Notes: generated by a model not told the origin, from the letters alone. A stretch of DNA of 64,000 nucleotides from Pelobates cultripes (GCA_933207985.1 OW240914.1:286643117-286707116); one strand, 5' to 3'; shown: positions 43,165-54,776, counted from the first letter of the stretch. Numbers and translations are program-made.

Positions 43165-43715
43165 CATGAGGGCAGGGGTGAATTGACAGGGGAGGGGGAA
43201 ATTGACAGGGAGGAGAATTGATGAATGAGAGTGGGGAGGAGAAAGAAGTGACAGCGGGGGAGAAAAGAGAGTGACAAGGAGAGGGAAGAGGGACAAGTGA
43301 AGAAGGAAGAGGGACGAAGAAATGGACAGGGAGGGAAATGGACAGGGGAGGGTAAATTGACAGGAGGGGAATTGTGGGAGGGGTGAATTGACAGGGGAGG
43401 GTGATTGACAGGAGAATGGGGGAATGGACAGGGAGGTGGAAATGGACAGGTGGGGAAATGGACAGGGAGGGAGTAAATTGACAGGGGAGGGAAATTGACA
43501 GGGGGGGAAGAAATTGACAGGGAGGGGAATTGATGGGGGAATGAGAGTGGGGAGGGGAAAATAGAGTGACAACGGGGGAGAAGAGAGTGACAAGGGAGGG
43601 GGGAGAAGAGAGGGACAAGCAGGGGAGAAGAGAGTGACAAGGGAGGGGGGGAGAAGAGAGGGACAAGTGGGGGAGAAGAGAGGGACAAGGGAGGGAGAGG
43701 GGGGAGAAGAGATTG
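43165..43715. repeat. G-rich minisatellite (ggggaaattgacaggga units)
   Basis: Degenerate tandem of about 17-20-bp units, alternating aattgacagggag and agagagtgacaag versions. Pro-rich open frames on the minus strand (three frames open at once) reflect composition, not coding. Confidence 0.9.
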
Positions 43716-43719
43716 ACAT

Positions 43720-44010
43720 CCATCACACACACACACAATGCACCCCTTCCACACAAAGACAATGCACCCCTTGCACACAGAAAAACACACAATGCATCAC
43801 ACACACAGACACACACACACAAGCAATGCAACCCTTACATACAATGCATCCCTTACACACACTGAAACACACAATGCATTCCTTACACACACTCAATGCA
43901 CCCCTTACAGATGCACACACTCAATGCATCCCGTACATACACAGAAACACAACTTGCAGCCCTTATACATACAAACACAGATTCACACAATGCATTCCTT
44001 ACACACATAT
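43720..44010. repeat. CA-rich minisatellite (acacaatgcacccctta units)
   Basis: A repeating acacaatgca(t/c)ccctta unit of about 20-30 bases. Confidence 0.85.
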
Positions 44011-44549
44011 CCGGACATCCCCCTACTCCACCCCCTGTGAACAAACTCATTGGTGGAACATGAAAGTGGACCCTGGGACCCAGACCTTGAGCTGTGTAAA
44101 GGGCCTTAAAAAAAATGGAGCTGCTTCCCATTCTCCCAGAACATTGATTTTTGTGACCACAGTTACAAACAGCCTCCAGGGAGCCTGTTCTACACCAGAC
44201 CAGTGGAGCCAGACTGCAGCTAGAGCCCATCATCATCCTCATCTGGTTGTAAGTAGGCAATCTAGTATATTATTCGTGGCACTAATCTCTAGTCCTCAGA
44301 ACCACTTCAGCTTAATGTAGTGGTTCTGGTGTCCATAGCCTGTCCCTGCAGACCTTTTAATGTAAACACGGCGGCACTGCAGCACTGGCGTTAGTTAACA
44401 TGGCAGATCATATGGGTGGGGCATTGTGATGTCACATGGGGGGGGGGTGGCAAACTTTACTTTTGCCTAAGGCTGCAAAAATCCTTGCACCGGCCCTGTA
44501 TATAATGTTTGTGTGTGTATGTGATTGTGTGTGTGATTGTGTGTATCTC

Positions 44550-44850
44550 TGTGTATGTGTTTAGTAGATAGCTCCCTTATTTCCTGTCCTTAAATACTGA
44601 AATCCCACATAAGGATTACAAATAAGGTTTTTTTTCTACTAAACAACTGAAAATAAAAAAGGGCTTTTTAAAATCTTGATCCTTTACCTGTTTAGTAGAT
44701 AATTCCCTGAATTGGTGCCCGTATGTGAGATTTCCATACTTAAAGATACCAAATGAGGGTGCTGTTTAGCAGATAGCACCTTATTTGGGGTCCTTAAATA
44801 TGGCAATCCCACATAAGGGTAGCAAATAGAGGAGTTATCTGCTAAACAAA
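44550..44850. repeat. MITE-like repeats with gtttagtagataactccct motif
   Basis: Three partial units near 44558, 44689 and 44764 and an inverted end (ggagttatctgctaaaca, 44833-44850). The same motif recurs at 52238-52290. Confidence 0.65.
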
Positions 44851-45004
44851 GATTGAAATTAAGAGGTGTCAGCCAGCATGCTGGCATCAGACAGTCAATG
44901 GCAGCGTATTAACCCCATCCCCTGGTGAAAAGTTTTACTGCTCCCCCTCCCCCTCCTGTTTTGACTGTGGTATCTTATGAGCCCCCCCCCCTCATATATT
45001 GTTC

Positions 45005-45350
45005 CTAGCCACGATGTCTGCATGTGTCAATGTGTATCTGTGTGTGACTGTGTTTGTGTGTATATGTATCTGCATGTGTGTATGTCCGTGTATGTGTATA
45101 TGTGCAGACATCTCAAAATCTCGCCAACACTACACACAAATACACTCATGCATTTCAACGTCAACACTACATAAAAACCCCACCATTATATATGACCATA
45201 CCACTGCATTCAAATACCACACAACACACAAATGCATGCTTTCATTCAAACACCAAGACTACATACAAACACACCGCTACATTCACTCACATATACTCCT
45301 TACAAAAACATGCATACATTCAAACACACAAACACTGCTCAGTGCTAAAT
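45005..45350. repeat. TG-then-CA degenerate repeat
   Basis: A TG-rich half (45020-45105) followed by a CA-rich half (45130-45340). Probably part of another CA-bearing element. Confidence 0.75.
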
Positions 45351-46964
45351 ACTTTAAAAAAAAAATTTTTTGTTGATTTTATCTTTAAAGTTGGGGGGGT
45401 ACACAGCAAAAAATAGGACCCGCCCCGGGTGCCAAATGCTCTAGGTAAAAAAAAAAGAAAACCAATATAAATGATTTAAAAATGAAAAAAAGGTCATCAA
45501 AGGAGCAATATCTCAAGACTCTCATATATTGCAAATAATTCCGATCTGTAGAATTCTGTTTAACTAGTTTGCTGTAGACACAAAATTGTATTTCATTGCA
45601 AAGTTAATGAATGCCTTGATTTTGCCAGGATGTAGCAGTTTGTGGTCTGCTCCTTTGCCTACAAATGAACAGTATAGGAAGAAGCCCCAGGCACTTCAAA
45701 TGCTTAAAAACTTCGTCCGAAGCAGATCATTTTAATTTTATCATCCAACAGAGTCAACCACATATTTCAAGCTGAAAAGAAACGGTTATGATATTTCAAG
45801 ATATGACTGGTAGATTTGGAATTTAATTAGCCTTAAGTGCTATGCAAAAATGAAGTAATTATTGTAAGTGTTGCTCTTTGCTATGGATTAAAACCTAGCC
45901 AAAGTTATAGAATTGCAGAGCTGTAAGCTTCCTGTGAAGACAAATGTTCTATTTTAGAGTTTCGTAATATTATGTGCAGTTAGAAGACTTTTTATAGGAT
46001 CTAGATTTGTGCGATGCATTCCCCCTTGCTTTACATCAGAGAACTGCAGTCTCTTGGTTGGTTCAGATACTCCATAAACAGTTTTATCCAAGGTACACTA
46101 GAGTCAGCCTATCAGAGAGCAAGGAATTCCCCTCCAGGGTTCCTTGCATTCCTGGAGCTGCTGCCCACTGATGTGTCCAGCTCTGAGCCTGATCTTTCAG
46201 CATTCCAGTTGGTTATTTTCCTGATGAATCAAGCAAAACATATCATTATCAAAAAAGATTTCCACTCTTTACTTGCAGCTTCTTTCTGTAACAATGCTGA
46301 GTATGCATGACTGCAGAACCATTAAACCACAGCGTAAAAAGGTAACATTAGAAGACCAAGTGGGGTACAACTGTGTAATCCATTCTGTAGGTTTCAAATT
46401 GTATTTTGGAGGGCTATCCATATGAGAATCATGTGAGTTCGAGTTTACATTACAGTTACCTTGAATGTTGATACTCCATAACCCTAATTATCCCTACAGC
46501 CCCTTCTTTAACCTGGACCCAAATAATCCCCTAAATCTTAGACATGTGCAATTAATTTCTGAACTAATAAAATTTTGTCCGATAGGGTGCAAAACTTATT
46601 GTCTCAATTCATTATGGATCCCTTCATTTAAGTTTTTTTTTCTTTTTCTGAAACAAAAACTAATGGATCCATAACAAATGAACACTGGTGATTTAAAATA
46701 GTCTCTTTTTTTTTTTTTGTAGTAGTACTGTGGTCATATGAAGGCACCATTACAGTATTACTCTATTTAACAGGGGCATGTGAAACACACATTTGAAGTG
46801 AAGTTTTAAATAAGTACAGAATGAAGGGTCACATGGCAAACATATAATTTTCTCTATATCAGATCGCAACGATGGGTGTTATATTTGGATGAAGACTTAC
46901 TAAGTCAACACATATTGTTGGATTGAGGCCAATAATAAAATGTTAAAATGAGAAGCAATTAAAT
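45351..46964. other. No recognised gene
   Basis: Unique-looking AT-rich sequence. The 98-codon open frame 46014-46310 has no domain I recognise and no flanking splice pattern strong enough to call an exon. Confidence 0.45.
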
Positions 46965-48050
46965 TGTGCCTATACCCCTTTAAGGACGGAGCAAATTGTA
47001 CATGTTTTGATCACAACAAAATCAAAACAAAACCTGGAATTTGCGCTATATGTCTGTTCAACCATAATTTACCACATTCCTATTAAGTTCACCAAGCCTT
47101 ATTATATATAATTTTGTTCTGAAGACACAGGGCTTTCATTGTATATCAAATACTTATATATAAAACATAATTTTATATGAATAAAATCTAAAAAGTGTGA
47201 AAAATTAAGACATTTTGTTATTTTTTAAATTCTGCTTGGCATTTTCACTGTGAATGTCATAATACTTTTTGCTTTTCCTGCAATGTCTTGCAAGTACAAG
47301 AATACCCCCCAAGTACATGTTGCATGGAGTTTTGAAAAGTTGCAGGGTCAAAGCACGTCCTCTTTTACAGTTTATACAGTTGCCTTTGAGACAGTACAAC
47401 AGCCCAGAAATGAAAATGACTCACTTCATGGCATACCATTTGAAAAAGTAGACAACTCAGGGTATTCAAAATGTGGTATGTCCAGTCTTTTGTAGTAGCC
47501 ACTTAGTCATAAACCCTGGCCAAACTTAGCTTTCATTTTAATTTTTGTTTGCATAAACTGCCCTATCATCAGCATTATACATTTTACTGCTCTAAAACAC
47601 TCATATTTGTGTTCAGTAAGTTTTCATAAGTACAGCAGTACCCCCCATTTTTTAGCCTTTATAGTTTTTTTGGAATGTTACAGGGCAAATATAAGACTTC
47701 TCCATTTCCGCTTCTGCTATTTGAAATTTGCAAGATTGGTTGCTTTAGAAAGCGTGTGGCAGCCCAGAAATGAGAGTTACCCCCATCATGGCATACCATT
47801 TGAAAAAGTAGACAACCCAGAGTATTACAAATGGGGTATGTTCAGTCTTTGTAAGAAGCCACTTAGTCACAAACACTGGCCAAAGTTAGTGTTCATGCGT
47901 TTTCATTTTTTACACAAAACCTGAACTTTAATTGATTATAATATTGTCATGCTATATTTTAATCTTTTAAAACACTCATATTCATGTTTAGTGTAGTCTC
48001 CCAAGTAAAACAGTAAAAAAGTACAGGTTTTATGGTGCTTTGGAAAATAA
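46965..48050 (+). repeat. Frog CCCCTTTAAGGACGGAGC interspersed repeat, long copy
   Basis: Starts acccctttaaggacgg and shows internal near-repeats: the cagcccagaaatgara...gcataccatttgaaaaagtagacaac block occurs at about 47400-47480 and again at 47760-47845. Non-coding. Short frames here reflect the repeat. Confidence 0.65.
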
Positions 48051-49569
48051 CATATGGAAAGGCTGACCCTATGGGGCGGAGCCTGTAGTTGTGGGAGGGG
48101 ATATTGCTATAAATATACAGGTCGCCCCTCCTGCTGGGCTGAGACTGTCCAGTTCAGTACAGAACCATCTACTTCCAGTTCAAAGGTCATCAACACAAAC
48201 TGTCTCCAGACAAGCTGGTCTTGGCCTAGTGCGGCCCACGCAAGTATTAATTTTACCTCACTCTAGTAAACAACAGCCTCCACCTTAGAAGATCATGGGG
48301 CACCGCTGTGTCTGGCTCAGCCATGGCTGTTACTGTTCGCACATTTTTTTTTCTCTACAAACTGTAAGTTTGTTCATTCAGATGTGGCAAATTTCACTAC
48401 TAATGCAAATTCAGCCTATTTCAGTCGTACATAGCATTACAGCGATGCCTCTGTTAGGTTCATGCTTTTACTTACTGTATTTGGCCATATTAACTTTTAT
48501 CATTCTATTCGGGTGTCACCCTTCTTTTTATGTGTTCTTTGTCTGCCCTCATTCATGCACTCATTAGGCCTACATTATTTAGTATTAACGTTGCAAGGTG
48601 TTGCAACTTTCCAAACTCTGCCTTATACATGTTGTTGAGGAAATATAAACTTTTATATGCATTCTCTGTATACTAAAAATGTTTTAAAAATCCTTATCCT
48701 GTTTCAAGGGGAAAACTGTCTAAATGTCTAAAAAAAATCTTCTTACTAAACAAACTCAAACTCTTAAAATGTATAATATGCATTTCAGTTGCCATCCTGT
48801 TTAATGTTTTATTTGTCTGCCCTCTGAGTATTCAGGCCCTCATTGAACCTATATTATTAATTATGTGGCTAGGTGTTGCAACTGACTGCCTAAATTTAGG
48901 TCAGGCCCAGACTCGGACCTATACATGTGGTTATTTAAAGTTATTTATTTTTTTTAAAAGTACTGGATTTGTTTCACAGTAACAGCCTGTTTTATATGTG
49001 TTTGGTTATTGGGATTTGTTTATTGCATGCTTACTAAGTACTAAGCCATCCCTGCATTTTTAAGCTTTAACTAACTGTGGCTCGCCAATGTTGTCCTGTT
49101 TTATCACGTTTGCCCGAAGTTACTTTCATATTTTTCTGCAAATAACATCTTTTAATAATAGTTTGCTATTTTAGGTTATTACAGGGTCATTTTGCATTGC
49201 CTACTGCTTACATCTCTGTATGATCTCTATTAATGCTGCATGCACTTGAAGGGACGCGCCGCTGCCCAAATACAGTGGAAATCAAGGTTTAGTGGATGTG
49301 ACCTGAATGACAACATGCATGCATTTATTTATGTCATTTTTCATACGGTAAAATATAAAACCGCTTGCAAAATCTGCAGTTCTCTTGTCTGCTGCTTCTG
49401 CCTGGTCTTTCTGTGGCTGTCCTACAGTACAACCTCATCCACTTTTTAGATACTGTTAACATAACGATAAAATCTTTAAGGGCCATAAAACCACTCAATT
49501 GGTAGCTTTGATCAGTTATGGGATCCAATTAAAAAAAATCTATTTTAAAACACGATAGTGACCTATAAA
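48051..49569. other. Unassigned repeat-like sequence
   Basis: A TATA-like gctataaatatac at 48110-48122 follows a GC-rich segment, which could be the promoter of an unrecognised element. No protein domain is visible in any frame. Confidence 0.35.
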
Positions 49570-50935
49570 TGGTGATGTCGCGAACATAAAATTTTCGGTT
49601 CGCAAATGCGAACTTCCGCAAATGTTTGCGAACCGCCATAGACTTCAATAGGCAGGTGGATTTTAAAGCCCACAGGGACTCTTTCTGGCCACAATAGTGA
49701 TGGAAAAGTTGTTTCAAGGGGACTAACACCTGGACTGTGGCATGCCGGAGGGGGATCCATGGCAAAACTCCCATGGAAAATTACATAGTTGATGCAGAGT
49801 CTGGTTTTAATCCATAAAGGGCATAAATCACCTAACATTCCTAAATTGTTTGGAATAACGTGCTTTAAAACATCAGGTATGATATTGTATCGATCACGTA
49901 GTGTAAGGGTTATGCCAGCTTCACAGTGACAGACCAAACTCCCCGTTTAATGCACCACAAACAACCGCAAACAGTCCATTTGCACAACCACAAACTCCCC
50001 ATTTGCACAAGATTGGATACCAAGCTAGCCATGTCCCGTTCCTTGTCATCGCTGATGTCATTGAAGGTTTCTTCCTCCACCCAGCCACGTACAACACCAA
50101 GGGTACCCAAAAGGTGACAGCAAGCCCCGTGGGACGCCTGCTGTGTTTGGTCTTCCACCTCCTCAAATCCACCTTCCTTCTCTGACTCCTCTTCTTCAGA
50201 CTCCTCTCTCTGCGTTATTATAAGGTGTGTTAAGTAGTACTATTCCTATCAGTTTAATCCCTGTTACGTCCCCTATCAGGGGACGTGTTTATGGCATCGA
50301 TTTTAGGAACCGGGAGATGGAAAAAGATGCTTGGTCGGTCCTCCTTCTTCAAATTTGGGGCACTGCGCATGCAATCTAATGTGCCACCAGATAGGAGTTG
50401 CACTGGTGTGACACTGTGCCCTGGTAGGCCCTGAAATGCACACGTGTGAAGGAAACTGACTGCTATTATATTAAAGTCCAAAAAGTTTTTTTTTTTTTAA
50501 ATGCACAGTATATGCTGTGAGCCTGACACAGAGGCTGGCAGGCAGGCAACTGTAATTACATTACACAGAAAAAAAAGCAGACTGATGTTCTAGCCCTAAA
50601 AAGGGCTTTTTGGGGTGCTGTCCTTACAGCAGAGATCAGATGAGTCCTTCAGGACTGTAGTGGACACTGAATACACTAGCCTAGCTATCAATTTCCCTAT
50701 CAAATCAGCAGCAGCTACACTGTCCCTCCTCTCACTAAGAATGCAACTTCACAAAGAATGTAAAATGGATTCTGTCCAGGAGGTGGGAGGGTCTGCTGCT
50801 GATTGGCTGGAATGTGTCTGCTGACTGTGAGGTACATGGTCAAAGTTTACTCAATGATGACGAATAGGGGGCGGACCGAACAGTGCATATGTTTGCCATC
50901 CGTAGCGAACGCGAACAAGCGATGTTTGCCAGGAA
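49570..50935. mobile_element. Palindromic MITE with gttcgcaaatgcgaac-type ends
   Basis: The left end is rich in gcgaac/gttcgc inverted words (49580-49640) and the right end carries tttgccatccgtagcgaacgcgaac (50890-50925). The interior contains gcctgacacagaggctggcaggcaggcaac and segments from several frog repeats. No coding signal. Confidence 0.5.
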
Positions 50936-50959
50936 CTGGGTTGTCCTGGGAATTGTATT

Positions 50960-51840
50960 AGCTTTGACTGCATTCATGAAAATGGCAAAGTTATGTGTTA
51001 AATGTATTGTGTTCGTCTGATTGTTCGGTAGTTTCATTCCCTTAGTTTGTTCGAATGAACCTACCGAACAGTCAGACCTCCCCTGTGTGAAGTGTGCCTT
51101 CAATTACCCGTTACAACATTGTTGCGAACGGGTAATTGACAAGCTGAGTAGCAGTCCTTTGTTTCCGGGGGTGGCTGCCATTTGGGAAACGAACACGTGG
51201 CGGCGGCCATTTTAAAACTCCCGAACAGCGGTGTTTTGCCGTCGAGTGTCTGGAACTCAAATCGGACACTCGACTAGGCGAACACCGCTGAGACCTCCAC
51301 AAGCCCGGTCCGTTCGGTTCCAAACTACCGAACGGCCCCTTGTTCGGTAGATAGAAACAACCAAACGAGGGGATTCAGTCTCTTTAACTAGAGGCTTTTG
51401 TGTGATTTATTCCCTTGTATCAGGACCGACCGTGGGGGCCCCATAGCATGGAGCCCAATTCGGCTATTCCTTCCAGCGCTGTAGGTCATTTTATTCCCTC
51501 CATGAATTTGCCGAACACCTGGTCTGATCTGGGTGATTTTTGGATATGTTGTTCACCCAGATCAGGGCTACCAGGGGATGTATAATTTAAAGTGGTACCC
51601 CTAGGTTTAGGGGTACATCCAGAAACGGGGAGAATTGGTGTCCTGGAGAAGGGGATTATGATGCAGGCTGAGGGGAGGGGATGTGTGGGAGGTTACCGGA
51701 ACAGGATTGGATACTGCAGTAATAGTTCTGCTCCTGATGCTGTGTGTCGTCCAGTTATTGGGATTACTGCTGGATTATTTTACCTGCTGGAAATCTTTTT
51801 ATAATTACTTGTTCCTGAGCCTTACTGGGATCTTAATCGG
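50960..51840 (+). repeat. Gmr1-like LTR/terminal region, plus strand
   Basis: Matches the reverse complement of 29385-29990 over about 600 bases, then has a polypurine-like gaggggaggggatg (51671-51684) followed by tgtgggagg... and ctgtgtgtcgtcc, shared with 21960-23405. No coding remnant of the element adjoins it, so it may be a solo or truncated terminal piece. Confidence 0.6.
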
Positions 51841-51857
51841 AGATAGCCTGTGGAATA

Positions 51858-52145
51858 CTGGACCTCCGCTACAATTACTACCTATAAACCATCTTTCCCA
51901 ACCATCACAGCCCGTAGGTCCAGAAACTTAAAGGACATTCTTGTACATAGTCACCTTGAACCAGAATCGACTCCAAAAACATGGTTCACTACTACCAAGG
52001 GTGTAGATAGATGTGGCCACTGTAAGGCTTGTGACTATGTGAAATCCTCAAAAACTGTTGAATATACATAAACAACTTTACATAAAGCAATTTGTAAACT
52101 GCCCCTCTACAAAAATTATCTATGTCATCACCTGACAATAGACGG
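51858..52145 (+). pseudogene. Penelope-like element C-terminal fragment
   Basis: The frame 51850-52071 contains ARRSRNLKDILVHSHLEPE, then KTWFTTTKGVDRCGHCKACDY, the conserved region after the PLE RT with its Cys-rich C-x2-C knuckle. After a stop and shift, KQFVNCPSTKIIYVIT is readable, resembling the start of the PLE GIY-YIG endonuclease. The fragment ends near 52145. Confidence 0.75.
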
Positions 52146-52199
52146 TATAGTGAGTAGGGGCATAATTTACTAATACTAAGTAATTTTTACTTAGTATTA

Positions 52200-52610
52200 G
52201 TAAATTTGTCTGAAAGACCAATTTAGGTCTCTCAGCCTTTTAGTAGATAACTCCCTAATTCCCACTGTATTAGGGAGCTATCTACTTATTCATTCCTGTC
52301 ATTACAAATTGACTTTGGACAAGTTAATTTGACTCATAACACTCTGGCTACTTAATCCACCAGAGTGCTCTGTGTCATTTTACACAGCGTGGGGAAATTC
52401 CAAAGAACTTTCCCATGCTGTGTAAAATGACACAGAGCACTCTGATTGGGTGGATTTCAAGCCAACCAACCAGAGTGCTGTGACAGGTAAATGTAGGGAC
52501 TTACCTGTCAGTCTCTTCATTTACCTGTCAGAGCACTCTGATTGGATGGCTTAAACCCACCAATCAGAGTGCTCTGAGCCTAACTGCAGGGTGGGGCAAG
52601 GCTTTATAAG
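52200..52610. repeat. Cluster of hairpins with cagagtgctctg motif
   Basis: Contains a 40-bp-stem hairpin (52361-52444), a second palindrome at about 52528-52577, and a tagtagataactccctaa unit at 52241 shared with 44.6 kb. MITE-like. Confidence 0.75.
52361..52444. repeat. 84-nt near-perfect hairpin
   Basis: Arms of 40 bases (52361-52400 and 52405-52444) with about three mismatches and a 4-base loop. The RNA would resemble a small-RNA precursor, but its position inside a repeat cluster makes a MITE the simpler reading. Confidence 0.85.
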
Positions 52611-52837
52611 ATTATTATGGATTTTTATTTGGCCTTTTTGGGGCTGAAAAAAGATTTTAGAAGAAAGAAAACATCAAATGGTAAGTTTATTTTTATTTTT
52701 ACAGGTACTTAAAGGTCCCCCCTCATTATTTTTAGGGTGAGGGAGGGTAGGTAGGGGTTCATTTTTTGGGGGGAGGGGGTTACTAGGGGTTTGGGGACCC
52801 CTAGCAACCTGGGGGGAGGGGGGTTATATTTGTATTT

Positions 52838-53010
52838 AGGGCCCCCACCCGTCGCTCAAGGGTGGGGGATTGGGGGAGGACAATAGGTGCCCCCTTATTC
52901 TAGTTTAAGGCCCCCACCCACCGCTCAGGGGGGAGGACATTAAGGCCCCCACCCACCAATCTGTAATAAGGGCCCCCACCCACCGCTCAGTGGTGGGGGC
53001 AATAGGTCCC
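52838..53010. repeat. Short tandem of ggcccccacccaccgctcag units
   Basis: Four to five imperfect units of about 35-45 bases, each with a complementary ggtggggg half that can fold back. Confidence 0.75.
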
Positions 53011-53155
53011 CCCTTTAGTTTAAAATCCGACAATCGCACATTGTGGATGGGGGCTCAGGAGGGGGGAACATTTTCCGAATCATCCCGAATTTCGGAATGC
53101 CGAACCGAGCCGAATATTTTCCCCATGCACATGTCTATTATTCATATGTTGTCCC

Positions 53156-53194
53156 CATCAACGTTTCGACCTCTCAGGGTCTTTTTCAAGATCA
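53156..53194 (-). ncRNA. Hammerhead-like motif, U3/A8 variant
   Basis: Minus strand: GAUC, UUGAAAA, extra A, stem II GACC...GGUC, GAAA, CGUU, GAU. Counterpart of 54663-54700. Confidence 0.5.
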
Positions 53195-53319
53195 AATGTA
53201 TAGTGTATTTGACAAGGTTAAATACAATTTTAGTGATAAACACTTACCAAACAATGTGTGTGTTTGTAGCTCCATCCCTGCGACCCGGTATGTACCCACA
53301 GGGTCAGCCTCTTCTCCTG

Positions 53320-53577
53320 GGGGGCCCTGCTGACGCTGGCGGGTGGGCGGGCTGTCTGGGTGGCCGGCGCACGAGGGAGCACTCTCCCCTGAGTACTTCC
53401 TCTTCTGCTCCCTCGCGCACAGCACTGATACCGGAGCCAGAAGATGACGTCATCTTCCGGCTCCGGCATCCCTACGCGGCGTGCGAGGGAGCTGAAGAGG
53501 AAGCACTCACGGGAGAGTGCTCCCTCGCGCGCCGGCCACGCAGACAGCCAGCCCAGCAGCACCACCACTGGACCCCA
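53320..53577. repeat. GC-rich palindrome centred on TGACGTCA
   Basis: Arms of about 125 bases are reverse complements with few differences, meeting at TGACGTCA (53445-53452) inside gaagatgacgtcatcttc. Shared arm motifs include gagggagcactctccc and ctccctcg(c)gc. TGACGTCA is also a CREB/ATF site, which may be coincidental. Adjacent ctggaccccaggg is the complement of the segment beside the CA arrays at 15.2 and 21.2 kb. Confidence 0.85.
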
Positions 53578-53641
53578 GGGAATCCCCCCAGCACTCCAAA
53601 AGGTAAGGAGGCTGAGGGGATTAAATCTAAAAAAAAAAACA

Positions 53642-53860
53642 TGTGTGAGTGTTAGTGTGTCTGTTACTGAGTGTGTGTGTGTGTGTGTGTCTGTTACTGA
53701 GTGTGTCTGATGTCTGTTAGTGAGTGTGTGCTTGTCAGTGAAAGTGTATGTTTTGTAAGTGAGTGTGTGTGTATGTATGTCTGTCGCTGAGTGTGTCTCT
53801 GTCAGTAAATGTGTGTCTGTTAGCTAGTGTGTATGCGTCTGTTCGGGAGAGTGTGTGTCT
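53642..53860. repeat. TG-rich minisatellite (gtgtgtctgttactgagt units)
   Basis: Degenerate tgtgtct/gttagtgag units. Confidence 0.85.
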
Positions 53861-53869
53861 TCAACATTT

Positions 53870-54217
53870 ACCTTTCTCCAGCGCCAGACTTCCTTGGCGC
53901 TTGGGATCCCTCCGCCTCTCAGCTCCGAATGCACATGCGCGGCAAGAGGCGCGTGTGCGCTTTTAAACCGCCCATAGGAAAGCAGATTTCCTATGGACGT
54001 TCAGTGTCTTCTCACTGATTTTCACAGTGAGAATTGCGGAATCTCCTCTAGCGGCTGTCAGTGAGACAGCCACCAGAGGCTGGATTAACCCTCAGTGAAA
54101 CATAGCCGTTTCTCTGAAACAGCTATGTTTTCAGCTGCAGGGTTAAAACTAGAGGGACCTGGCACCCAGACCACTTCATTGAGCTGATGTGATCTGGGTG
54201 TCTGTAGTGGTCCTTTA
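53870..54217 (+). mobile_element. MITE of the ggcacccagaccactt family
   Basis: Left internal tctccagcgcc, then cataggaaagcagatttcctatg, ggctgtca...gacagcca, agaggctggattaaccct, ggcacccagaccacttca and right tip gtagtggtccttta, all shared with 56957-57323. The left tip is lost. Confidence 0.8.
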
Positions 54218-54662
54218 GGTGTGTGTGCAGCATACCGCGGTCGCGGGGTCGCAGCCCTGCGACCAGGTGCCCGCCGCCATGTTTTGCGGCCCCGCCCCGC
54301 GCCGAGTAAGCGCGGGGGGGGGGGGAGGCCCACGGATCAATTTTTGCACCGGGGCCCCATGGGTCATGTGGTTGCTAGGTGACTGGTAAACAGTGTGGTG
54401 ATGCATAGTAACAGTGCCGTGCTGGAGTTCTGTGAGAGAGAGGATGAATGGAGGTGTTTTAGTTATTTGTAATCATGACCTATTCTGAATCCCTGGGAAG
54501 CATCAGTAGTGTGCAACAAAGGGAATGCAAGCACGTCAGGATGCTCACGTGTCCTGCCTGTGCACTTCCGGGTTTGAGGGGGATGTAGCTACACACACTC
54601 CTTGTTTGGTAAGTGTTTATCACTAAAACTGTATTTAAACTTGTCAATTACACTATACATTT

Positions 54663-54700
54663 GATCTTGAAAAAGACCCTGAGGGGTCGAAACGTTGATC
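54663..54700 (+). ncRNA. Hammerhead-like motif, U3/A8 variant, stem I paired
   Basis: Stem I strand GAUC (54663-54666), core UUGAAAA (54667-54673), extra A, 5-bp stem II GACCC/GGGUC with loop UGAG (54675-54688), GAAA (54689-54692), CGUU, stem I strand GAUC (54697-54700). Stem I GAUC/GAUC and stem II pair perfectly. Positions 3 and 8 are U and A instead of C and G. Confidence 0.6.
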
Positions 54701-54776
54701 GGGACAATATATAAATAATATTCAATAAACTACGCGTTAGGATTAAGACATATGAGTGCACCTCTTTTGAGTAATT

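Larger units (their letters stand above)
43092..44498. mobile_element. Non-autonomous hAT-type transposon, 1.4 kb, with 8-bp target duplication
   Basis: The tips are CAGGGCCGGCGC at 43092 and the complement of CAGGGCCGGTGCAAGG at 44498. The flanking octamers TATGTAAT (43084-43091) and TATATAAT (44499-44506) match at 7 of 8 positions, as expected for a hAT target duplication. The interior contains a G-rich minisatellite (43165-43715) and a CA array (43720-44010). No transposase. Confidence 0.82.
53154..54702. mobile_element. PLE-type inverted termini enclosing nested palindromes
   Basis: The left arm (53154-53275) and right arm (about 54585-54702) are inverted repeats sharing atcaacgtttcgacc, ggtctttttcaagatcaaatgta, gtgataaacacttaccaaacaa and tgtagct. 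Each outer end carries the hammerhead-like motif. The interior holds a GC-rich palindrome (53320-53577), a TG array (53642-53860) and a MITE (53870-54217). Confidence 0.75.

Noticed and set aside
42300..43831. Long open frames (up to 239 codons) over TG and G-rich arrays
   Set aside because: Low-complexity translations of minisatellites inside a hAT-type element; no domain.
46014..46310. 98-codon open frame as a possible gene
   Set aside because: No recognised domain, splice context or similarity; could be chance.
52990..53655. 221-codon open frame
   Set aside because: It spans PLE terminus and a GC palindrome; the encoded sequence mirrors the inverted repeat.
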